Below, piece after piece: positions 6,801-10,602 of a DNA stretch of 10,602 bases. The DNA comes from Phoronis pallida (taxonomy: Eukaryota > Phoronida > Phoronidae). Numbering within the stretch: position 1 is the stretch's first letter; every line of letters starts with the position of its first letter. Where the stretch lies: NCBI GenBank assembly GCA_028565715.1, contig JAOXYC010231903.1, positions 1-10,602 of the forward strand, in the 5' to 3' direction. Under the pieces are notes generated by a model. It saw only the letters and a list, made by a program, of their open reading frames with translations. It was not told where the DNA came from and did not search any database. Made by a program: the position numbers and the translations under genes.

Positions 6801-8562
6801 GTCTTGATATTATTCGAAAAAAACGTATTTTTGCAATGTGTTTAGCTATGAATTATATCATGACAGTGACGACACAGATTTGATCAAAATATCAAAAATG
6901 ATTTTTTCAAAAAAATTATTTTTCAAAAAAATTGATTTTTCTAGCATAGTGATAGCACTGTTGATCATTCTAGAAAACATTCAGAAATACTTTCAAGTAC
7001 CTAATGTACATTGAGTATAAGAAGGCAGAAGGCTTGAGCCCTCGGGGGGAGGCTGAAAGCCCTGTAACGGAACGCAGGTGCACTAGTGCACGATTGATAA
7101 ATACATTAAACAGACTGCCACGGTAAAAGAATTCACAAATAGTGACGTTACTGGGAATAATTCCCGGGGAATAATTGCCAATATAATATAATAATATACC
7201 GTTTTTTTATATGAAAAAAACATAAAGTTTAGGGTAGAGTAATGGAGTAAAAACATGATATCATCAGCGGCAGTAATTTCATAAGTTGTGGTCTGAGATT
7301 CGCTTGCGCACTCCCGGGTGCGCAATGCACTGTGTGGCCACTGCTAACACAAAAAGCCGCAGGAAAGGGTTTGTTCGAACCCCTCAGTACTGATCCACTT
7401 TCGATCGTGTTTTGTGACCTAAAACATTTGTTCGGGCCCCTAGCCAATTTTGTTTCGATTTGGCTAGGGGCCCGAACATTTGTTCGGCCCCCAGCCCCCG
7501 GGCCCCAGCCACTCTCGTGAAGAAAGGTAAATTGAAGATACGGACATAGTGCCACCTTACGGCTCCGAAAATACCCGAAGTTTTCCGAATGCTCTGGAAA
7601 ATGGGGGATTTCCCAAGCGCACTATGTGTTTGGGAAATCCCCTGCCCGACGCCATTTTTCACTTTGAATATAGACTCATTTCTATACCTACCCGTCGGCA
7701 ATGGCCTTAGAATGGCAAAAAAGCGACCCATATTTATGCCAAAATGAGTGACGAACCCGGGGACGAACCGACAGGGAAACCGTCCCCGTATAGGAATATC
7801 AAAATCGCTTAAAATCCGACGGCCAAATCTGCGGCACATCCGTGTACCCAGCTCCCACCCGACCCGGGCCTGAACTGGAAGAACCTCCCGGTGATTAGCA
7901 CGTAAACACGTCAGGGTCATCACCGAGACCGCTCAGGATCGTTGTGTAATATGGGGTGACTTTCGGGGGTGACTTTTTTATGTGTGACTCACGAGGGATT
8001 TGGTGGTTCAAAAAGTACCTGCGTGAGGAAAAAAAGAGTTGCAACGGGCGGCTCGTGAGCCAAACTTAACTATACTCGGCCTTTGAGAATAAGGCGTATT
8101 GATTTTAAAACATTTTATCACTGTATTATCCAACTATTTGATTGCCAATAAAGATTTATTATTATTAGAATTACGCTTGGTCTTCGCTACCTGTAGGGCC
8201 TTGGTTTCCGGGCTTGGTTTCCACCGGGGTTCACCTGACTGCAGTCAAGTGGTCGGGTGATTGAAATTAAAACATTATTTTATCGATGACCAATATATCG
8301 TCGGCCGGATCCGCTTGATGATGATACTGAAAAATTGTAGAACTGGCGCGGCCGCTCGTTCTTTTATGGCAGCATACACTGTATTTACGGGAAGGTGAAT
8401 GTTGAACCGTACTAGCCGGGTCGACAGAAAATCCCATTTAACAGTTTAATCGACAGTGAGCACAAAATAATAAAAGCCGGAATAATACTCCTAATAACAT
8501 GAACTTACTATTAAGATGTCGATGAAAACAAATAGATGAAAAACTTGTTTCGACCACGTCAT
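594..8562 (-). CDS. TNF receptor superfamily member with death domain, nine coding exons, apparently complete
   Basis: Coding join on the minus strand, 5' to 3': 8562-8509, 6005-5645, 5236-5054, 4131-3981, 3716-3621, 2883-2810, 1397-1332, 1069-989, 823-594. The total is 1296 nt, giving 431 residues plus TGA. Every intron is GT-AG and all phases match. The predicted protein has a signal peptide (about 1-25), four cysteine-rich domains (about 27-63, 66-108, 110-147, 150-189), a transmembrane helix (about 212-236) followed by the basic stop-transfer KWRRK, a cytoplasmic linker (237-329) and a death domain (about 330-412). N-glycosylation sequons lie at about 93, 112, 169, 182 and 185. Family knowledge: such receptors bind TNF-like trimers outside the cell and recruit death-domain adaptors inside, leading to NF-kappaB or caspase signalling. 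The ectodomain resembles DR6/osteoprotegerin and the death domain resembles TNFR1, so I give no orthologue name. A missed exon, most likely in the 920-nt intron 3, cannot be excluded. Confidence 0.88.
989..1069 (-). CDS. Exon 8: first half of the death domain
   Basis: The acceptor is CTGTTTTAG|GGAACG and the donor TTAC|GTAAGT; 81 nt, phase 1 to 1. It encodes NDWKDCVCYLSDNIIGKEFR and then DFFRRL, matching helices 1-2 of a death domain (EFxDFxRRL before LNExxIxxIE in the next exon). The phase-1 arginine codon is split with exon 9. The other two frames contain stops, which fixes the phase. Confidence 0.88.
1189..1220 (-). other. Candidate 32-nt alternative exon in intron 7
   Basis: On the minus strand a pyrimidine-rich tract (CTTTGCTTCTCCC) leads to CTATACAG|GCGGCC, and 32 nt later there is a full-consensus donor AAC|GTAAGT. 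Included after exon 7 it adds GGQCDLIKYLN but ends in phase 0, so exon 8 would then be read out of frame and stop after ten residues. It may be a cryptic pair of sites or a regulated exon. Confidence 0.3.
1332..1397 (-). CDS. Exon 7: linker before the death domain
   Basis: The acceptor is AAATTTTAG|GAAATCC and the donor ACTG|GTAAGC; 66 nt, phase 1 to 1. It encodes NPDDSSNAQSFTLQAPYF and then NRT. It is Ser/Asn-rich and shows no recognised domain. It joins in frame to exon 8 directly, which argues that the 32-nt candidate between them is not part of the main transcript. Skipping this symmetrical exon would keep the frame. Confidence 0.75.
1584..1840. mobile_element. MITE-like non-autonomous DNA transposon in intron 6
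   Basis: The ends are inverted repeats: left TACCGTATAACCCTGCAATT, and the right end read in reverse TACCGTATAACCCCGCAAAT, continuing to GCATGCGCC. A TA on each side is compatible with a TA target duplication. There is no coding capacity. Inside, a unit near 1657-1686 (AAAATAGGCGCATGGGCCTA, then AGGTTCCGCG) recurs near 1778-1808. Superfamily is not assigned; the TA would fit a Tc1/mariner-like source. Confidence 0.65.
1877..2233. repeat. Tandem repeat, about 155 bp unit, 2.3 copies
   Basis: Copies start at 1877, 2032 and 2185, each opening AATTC/T-TGCCAC-AAGGGG-AGTT. Inside each full copy are CCCGAAAAG, AAATCTGTC, GTTTTCAAA and GACAAGCAATT in the same order. The third copy stops after about 48 nt. 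It is diverged (several substitutions and indels per unit), so it is old. No coding content is seen. Confidence 0.75.
2334..2357. repeat. Perfect 9-bp hairpin
   Basis: GGGTGCTCT (2334-2342) and AGAGCACCC (2349-2357) pair around a 6-nt loop. Read on the minus strand, GCTCTGTTTGTAGAGC resembles a tRNA D-arm (GCTCAGTTGGTAGAGC), so this may be a decayed tRNA-derived SINE promoter. Confidence 0.5.
2488..2566 (-). repeat. tRNA-derived SINE head (degenerate tRNA-like sequence)
   Basis: Read on the minus strand, ACCCCGG (2566-2560) can pair with TCGGGTT (2494-2488), apart from one mismatch and one G-U, as an acceptor stem. Between them lie GGTGTAGAGGTT (A-box/D-arm-like), AGGAGACCCGGGTTCG and GATTCTC (T-arm, B box with a 2-nt insertion). 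The D-arm and T-arm are like tRNA-Asp/Glu/Val types. The insertions make a functional tRNA unlikely. Confidence 0.5.
2810..2883 (-). CDS. Exon 6: glycine-rich cytoplasmic linker, two possible acceptors
   Basis: The preferred acceptor is TTTTTTTCATTTTCAG|CCATG, with a long pyrimidine tract; the donor is CAGG|GTATGA. The exon is 74 nt, phase 2 to 1. It encodes HVNRSVEGGGGDSPLIHRNH and a few more residues. A second acceptor, AAACAG|GTCAG, 12 nt further in (exon start 2871), keeps the same frame and removes four residues (HVNR becomes absent). No domain is recognised. Confidence 0.72.
2950..3330. mobile_element. Inverted-repeat element in intron 5
   Basis: The left arm (about 2961-3026) reads CTGGCCCTCTACAC...ACGGGCCTACAATCTCAATG; the right arm (about 3255-3310) in reverse reads CTGGCCTTCTACAC...ACGGTCCTACAAACTCAGTG. 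The interior carries repeated ACGGTCC motifs at 3010, 3183 and 3232, with inverted or partial copies near 3142 and 3285. No coding capacity. Probably a decayed non-autonomous DNA transposon; exact ends and target duplication were not found. Confidence 0.5.
3621..3716 (-). CDS. Exon 5: juxtamembrane cytoplasmic linker
   Basis: The acceptor is ATGTTTCAG|AGAAGG and the donor ACGG|GTAAAT; 96 nt, phase 2 to 2. It encodes an acidic, low-complexity stretch beginning EGSQIGVEEGNEGAG and ending NNWNRYGN. No domain is recognised; such linkers are usually disordered. Support comes from phase agreement with both neighbours and an open frame, not from homology, so confidence is lower than for the domain exons. 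Confidence 0.75.
3981..4131 (-). CDS. Exon 4: stalk and transmembrane helix
   Basis: The acceptor is ATTCTTCAG|TGAATG and the donor AAAG|GTGAGT; 151 nt, phase 1 to 2. After a short polar stalk (NDGGEPIGPN) it encodes a hydrophobic segment, AQIVGVIAAVVIISLALTVG, then MVFFCKWRRKEGN with basic residues on the cytoplasmic side. This is a single type I membrane span at about residues 212-236. C236 at the inner membrane edge is a possible palmitoylation position (inference). Confidence 0.9.
4132..5053 (-). other. Intron 3, no recognisable content
   Basis: A 922-nt AT-rich intron between CRD4 and the transmembrane exon. I see no open frame with domain character and no repeat. As the flanking exons are both phase 1, an extra stalk exon of length divisible by three could lie here without showing. 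Confidence 0.6.
5054..5236 (-). CDS. Exon 3: end of cysteine-rich domain 3 and all of domain 4
   Basis: The acceptor is GTTATAG|GTACAAG and the donor GAAG|GTAGAA; 183 nt, phase 1 to 1. The split glycine codon joins Q-G-T across intron 2. It encodes TRTDDTMCEECPVGRF, then CKTWTNC and GNRTNDTIC, closing CRD3 and forming CRD4, then a short acidic stalk (PLEDINAE). Three N-glycosylation sequons (NCT, NRT, NDT) cluster here. The symmetrical phase-1 exon could be skipped without shifting the frame. Confidence 0.92.
5237..5644 (-). other. Intron 2, no recognisable content
   Basis: A 408-nt AT-rich intron between exons 2 and 3, splitting the glycine codon inside CRD3. Nothing further was recognised in it. 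Confidence 0.7.
5645..6005 (-). CDS. Exon 2: cysteine-rich domains 1, 2 and most of 3
   Basis: The acceptor is TATTTGCAG|GTAGTT and the donor CAAG|GTACAA; 361 nt, phase 0 to 1. It encodes about residues 19-138. TNFR motifs visible are CGTFKH, CNRCPAGT, CTKDTQTIC, CGDCKRRC, DLECGC and SCPAGSGV. CRD1 has five cysteines rather than six, a spacing also known in DR6 and osteoprotegerin; CRD2 is typical. Sequons NES and NGS lie in CRD2 and CRD3. The run KSCPAGSGVKNQGT is the clearest DR6/OPG-like signature. Confidence 0.92.
6525..7002. repeat. 478-bp near-palindrome (foldback element) in intron 1
   Basis: The left half begins AGGTATTTGAAACTATTTCT and the right half, read in reverse, begins AGGTACTTGAAAGTATTTCT. 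The match continues through TGTTTTCTAGAATG-TCAACA, TATGCTAGAAAAATCAATTT, GATATTTTGATCAAATCTGT, ATTCATAGCTAAACACAT and GAAAATTGC almost to the centre at GGGATCCC (6765-6772). The main differences are in the A/T runs and a short insertion in the left half. No coding content is seen. It may be a foldback or MITE-type element. Confidence 0.85.
7078..7091. repeat. Perfect 14-bp palindrome
   Basis: GTGCACTAGTGCAC is fully self-complementary. A similar but imperfect stretch, GGTGCGCAATGCAC, lies near 7318-7331, so the two may mark ends of a small decayed element; this is only a suggestion. Confidence 0.4.
7429..7478. repeat. Perfect 19-bp GC-rich hairpin, 12-nt loop
   Basis: TGTTCGGGCCCCTAGCCAA (7429-7447) and its exact reverse complement (7460-7478) flank a 12-nt T-rich loop. 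The left-arm start with its flank, ACATTTGTTCGG-CCCC, occurs again directly after the right arm (7476-7491), so a direct and an inverted repeat are combined. Lies in intron 1. Confidence 0.8.
7604..7642. repeat. Perfect 13-bp hairpin whose arms match NF-kappaB sites
   Basis: GGGGATTTCCCAA (7604-7616) and TTGGGAAATCCCC (7630-7642) pair around a 13-nt loop. Each arm contains a sequence fitting the kappaB consensus GGGRNNYYCC (GGGATTTCCC, GGGAAATCCC). It lies about 0.9 kb inside intron 1 from exon 1. Whether it binds any factor is unknown. Confidence 0.75.
7945..8174 (+). mobile_element. Possible solo LTR or LTR-like retroelement fragment
   Basis: The stretch opens TGTAATATGGGG and closes ...TTAGAATTACG, a weak TG...ATTAC inverted end pair. 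It has a polyadenylation signal, CCAATAAAGATTTATT, near the end (about 8144-8160), as in an LTR R-U5 region. A TGG triplet three bases beyond could be the edge of a primer-binding site. I found no matching second LTR and no convincing target duplication, so this is tentative. Confidence 0.25.
8509..8562 (-). CDS. Exon 1: start codon and signal peptide
   Basis: The 54-nt coding part encodes MTWSKQVFHLFVFIDILI and ends in phase 0 at ATA|GTAAGT, a full-consensus donor. Joined to exon 2 it gives a hydrophobic run continuing LIVVGVVS before the first cysteine, as expected of a secretory signal peptide. The ATG has A at -3, and an in-frame TGA lies 15 nt upstream (at about 8577-8575), so this is the first possible start in the frame. 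The exon lies 2.5 kb from exon 2 and was chosen because phase, hydrophobicity and donor all agree. Without a transcript this remains a prediction. Confidence 0.72.
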
Positions 8563-8645
8563 GATGCTCAACAGTCACTTGAAATGGCGTGATTCTTGAC
8601 GATCTAGGCCTATTATACTAATGCTTGCGGAATTCAGGTAGTACT

Positions 8646-8655
8646 GGAATTTCCC
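8646..8655 (-). promoter_or_regulatory. NF-kappaB consensus site upstream of the TNFR gene
   Basis: On the gene's strand the sequence is GGGAAATTCC, a full match to GGGRNNYYCC. It sits about 85 nt upstream of the ATG, within the range of a proximal promoter. Binding is inferred from the motif only. Confidence 0.5.
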
Positions 8656-8680
8656 AATCTATTTTTGTAGAATCACTATC

Positions 8681-8692
8681 TGCGCATGCGCC
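8681..8692. promoter_or_regulatory. NRF1-type palindrome
   Basis: TGCGCATGCGCC fits the NRF1 consensus YGCGCAYGCGCR apart from the last base. It lies about 120 nt upstream of the ATG. Similar GCATGCGC words occur inside the transposon remnants at 1607-1615 and 3094-3101, which lowers its weight as a promoter mark. Confidence 0.4.
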
Positions 8693-9255
8693 AAGTCAGT
8701 TGGCAGAATTAGCCTCGTTCCCAAGCCACAAACGCGGGGGGTCGTCGGCTGCGTTTCCTATTTGTCGTCCATCCAACCCAAATACTCTCGAAGACAAAAT
8801 TGCGGGCTGGGGACGAGACTATTGGCAGAATAAGTTCCTAACTGGTCCGCGGTCGATTTTCGGGCAGGGGACCAGACTTCAAATAGCCGACCGGTACGGG
8901 TAGATTTATTAATGGCGGCCTTCAGAAACTCCCTTGCCAAAAGTTTGGCTAAATTTTTTTGCTGAACAAATGGCGATTGTAAACATTGGACTGTTGCCGA
9001 TTCAACGAGTATATTTGCATTATTATCAAAACTAAATTTACGACGCCGTTTATTCCAAGATTTTAGCCAAACGTTGCAGTGAAAAGAGTATCACACTGCT
9101 TTGTGAGAGTGCTTTTAGGCCACCCGCGCACAACGAGGTAATTGCCCTGTGTGAATATTGCTAGATGTGCGGGGTCCTTATCAGTATGCAACATGCACTT
9201 TATCTTCCGAGCTTTCAGCGCTGACCGGCAATCGAACTATAGGTGTGCCGGGAGC

Positions 9256-9267
9256 GGGGGGGGGGGG
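9256..9267 (+). repeat. Run of 12 G
   Basis: An uninterrupted G run preceded by GGAGC. Probably length-variable; may be a sequencing weak point. Confidence 0.9.
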
Positions 9268-9329
9268 TTGGTATTGGGAGAATTTAAAAGGACCTAATAA
9301 AGACACAATGAAACATTTATGAACAAAAG

Positions 9330-9584
9330 GTCGTGGGTTCGCGCCCTGGGTTGCATTGCACTGAGTGTTTCCTACTGTGCTAATAGGATAGGATGGCATT
9401 GTGAGTGTTTAGCAAAAGGTTGTCGCGATTTCTTTCGAGAATACTGCACGCCTGCTGTATGCTCCCCGGGGAGTTGAAATTGTACTTGAGTGAACTGATC
9501 CCGGCGCAGCCTGGGTAATGATATTGAGAATTGTAAAGCGCTTTGAATAAAAAGCGCTATATAATCACTGGGTATTATTATTAA
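9330..9584 (+). mobile_element. tRNA-derived SINE copy
   Basis: GTGGGTTCGCGCCC (9333-9346) is a B-box/T-arm-like start. The end has the hairpin-type tail TAAAGCGCTTTGAATA then AAAGCGCTATATAA (9533-9563), followed by a TATTATTATT stretch. The start may extend further left, where an A box could not be firmly placed. The same tail occurs at the right window edge on the other strand. Confidence 0.65.
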
Positions 9585-9783
9585 CAACGCGTAAAAACCC
9601 AAAATAAATCTAATTTTCGAAATTGTGATGATACACTTTTTCCGACCTCCTGGCGTCTGGGATTAACGGTTGAAAACTATGAACATTTTAATCAAATTAT
9701 CTTTGACAATAACTTAAATTTTTTTTTCTTAAATCACCTCCAAAATGGGTTTGCGGAAATTAGACAACGGGGTTTATTTCTGT

Positions 9784-9826
9784 TCGAGAAGGAGCGGTTT
9801 TTTTTTCAATGCCGGCCCCTTCTCGA
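9784..9826. repeat. Hairpin with 9-bp perfect arms
   Basis: TCGAGAAGG (9784-9792) pairs with CCTTCTCGA (9818-9826); a few further bases (GC/GC) can pair past one mismatch. The loop contains a T run. No terminator or RNA gene role is claimed. Confidence 0.5.
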
Positions 9827-9922
9827 CAACGTAAAGTTGAAAAATTGGGCGAATATTGACAAACAACGCATTGTGATATGTAATATGCGCCGCGACGCGT
9901 GCGGGAGATTTTAAGCTAGGAA

Positions 9923-9943
9923 TGTGTGTGTGTGTGTGTGTGT
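9923..9943 (+). repeat. (TG)10 microsatellite
   Basis: Uninterrupted TG dinucleotides, about ten units, ending TGTAT. Likely polymorphic. Confidence 0.95.
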
Positions 9944-10420
9944 ATTCAAGAAAAAATTAATCTATATGTTATATCGGTCACCAATTCTTTATCGAAACAC
10001 TAATAGAATTAATCCGCGATGTTTTAGGAAAATCACAGGATCGACGCAATTTGCCTGCAAATTACCATTTCCTCCCCAGCTATTCAAGTGTTCTGCAATC
10101 TTGCTCTTATCATTTAACGCAATTTCTTTGAAATACTGTAATATCTCAAAAACGTTATAAGCTGGTAACACAATTTTACAGGAGTTTTATACATTACAAA
10201 ACACTGCACTCTCGGAAACATTGTTTTCTTTTTGAGGCATTGGCCGAAGCCCACTCCCGCCCTTTCTATGTCACCTAGCGAACGTTTACGACAATGGATT
10301 TTTGAAAGATTAAAAATAAATTTTAGATTGAAAAAGTTGTTTTTATGACCTGATGTTACTTTCTCAGAATAGAAAATGTTTTATACATTTTTCAAAAAAA
10401 AATCTGACAAAAGGGCAAAA
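9944..10420. other. Intergenic stretch without recognised features
   Basis: AT-rich sequence. Open frames of 78 (plus, 9924-10160) and 60 codons (minus, 9989-10171) overlap each other and show no domain or start context. I see no repeat or RNA gene here. Confidence 0.5.
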
Positions 10421-10430
10421 TAAAAAATTT

Positions 10431-10505
10431 AGGGCTCGAACCGGGAAGGTTTTGCTTTTTTGATTCTTAGCAAAAGTCTGACATTCTTCTAACGGAGCTA
10501 TTTCC
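10431..10505 (-). repeat. tRNA-Lys-like SINE head
   Basis: On the minus strand ATAGCTCCGTTAGAAGA is an A-box/D-arm-like sequence, GTCAGACTTTTG matches the anticodon arm start of tRNA-Lys(UUU), and CCCGGTTCGAGCCC is a full B box/T arm. The anticodon stem does not close and about 15 A-rich nt are inserted before the T arm, so this is a SINE promoter or tRNA relic rather than a working tRNA. Confidence 0.5.
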
Positions 10506-10525
10506 GTAGAACTCACCGTGATTTT

Positions 10526-10602
10526 ATAATAATAATAATAATACCTAGTTCTTATATAGCGCTTTCCTTTCTTGATTCAGAAACTCAAAGCGCTTTACAA
10601 TA
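10526..10602 (-). mobile_element. SINE 3' tail, cut by the window edge
   Basis: On the minus strand: TGTAAAGCGCTTTGAG, a spacer, GGAAAGCGCTATATAA, then (TTA)5-6. It is the same tail type as at 9533-9584 but in the opposite orientation. The body lies beyond 10602. Confidence 0.7.

Larger units (their letters stand above)
8563..9255 (-). promoter_or_regulatory. 5' UTR and presumed promoter region
   Basis: Upstream of the start codon on the gene's strand. A TATA-like AGTATAATA lies near 8611-8620, about 50 nt from the ATG, followed upstream by the kappaB and NRF1 motifs. 8700-8900 is richer in CG dinucleotides than the rest of the window. No gene was recognised; open frames of 92 codons (plus, 8625-8903) and 60 codons (minus, 8758-8940) show no domain. 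The transcription start is not known, and an upstream non-coding exon is possible. Confidence 0.4.

Noticed and set aside
7384-7923. Minus-strand 179-codon open frame in intron 1
   Set aside because: It runs through both perfect hairpins, has no recognisable domain and biased Arg/Gly/Phe content from GC-rich repeat sequence. The long frame is explained by few stops in a GC-rich stretch.
8625-8903. Plus-strand 92-codon frame ending with FGQGTRLQI, like an immunoglobulin/TCR J motif
   Set aside because: The rest of the frame shows no Ig V features, no conserved cysteine or tryptophan pair, and no recombination signal (CACTGTG or nonamer) lies upstream. Most likely chance.
8907-9030. Short plus-strand frames starting ATGGCGGCC and ATGGCGATT, as a possible divergent gene start
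   Set aside because: They end after about 17 and 21 codons, and no convincing donor leads to a downstream plus-strand exon in the window.
1-10602. CRISPR array, bacterial operon or phage features
   Set aside because: No evenly spaced direct repeats with unique spacers, no ribosome-binding-site-led gene runs; intron structure and SINEs show animal DNA.

Overview
The window looks like animal (metazoan) nuclear DNA. It is AT-rich, its single gene is split by GT-AG introns, and its intergenic and intronic DNA is full of small transposon remnants and tRNA-derived SINE pieces. The GCGCTTT...AAAGCGCTATATAA SINE tails, together with a TNF-receptor gene carrying a death domain, suggest a marine invertebrate (an echinoderm, hemichordate or amphioxus would fit). 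The species cannot be fixed from the sequence.

One protein-coding gene can be supported, on the minus strand from about 8562 (ATG) to 594 (TGA). Nine coding exons join with matching splice phases throughout and give a predicted 431-residue TNF-receptor-superfamily death receptor. The parts are a signal peptide (exon 1), four cysteine-rich domains (exons 2-3), a short stalk and one transmembrane helix (exon 4), an acidic/Gly-rich cytoplasmic linker (exons 5-7) and a C-terminal death domain (exons 8-9). The ectodomain spacing resembles TNFRSF21 (DR6) and TNFRSF11B (osteoprotegerin). The death domain and its short tail are more like TNFRSF1A.

Layout by coordinate: 1-593 is 3' UTR or downstream DNA. 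594-1397 holds exons 9-7, with a possible 32-nt frameshifting alternative exon in intron 7. 1398-2809 is intron 6, which contains a 257-bp MITE-like element, a 155-bp tandem repeat, a 9-bp hairpin and a tRNA-like SINE head. 2810-3716 holds exons 6 and 5, with an imperfect inverted-repeat element between them. 3981-6005 holds exons 4-2, separated by plain introns. 6006-8508 is intron 1, which contains a 478-bp near-palindrome, two GC-rich perfect hairpins and an LTR-like stretch. 8509-8562 is exon 1. 8563-8700 is the likely proximal promoter, with a consensus NF-kappaB site and an NRF1 palindrome. 8700-10602 is intergenic, with SINE pieces, a G run, a TG microsatellite and a hairpin; no gene was found there.

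The parts form a plausible signalling story: a receptor that would recruit death-domain adaptors and can activate NF-kappaB, with an NF-kappaB site close upstream of its own start codon. The structure of the gene is read directly from the sequence. Ligand, signalling output and regulation are inference.
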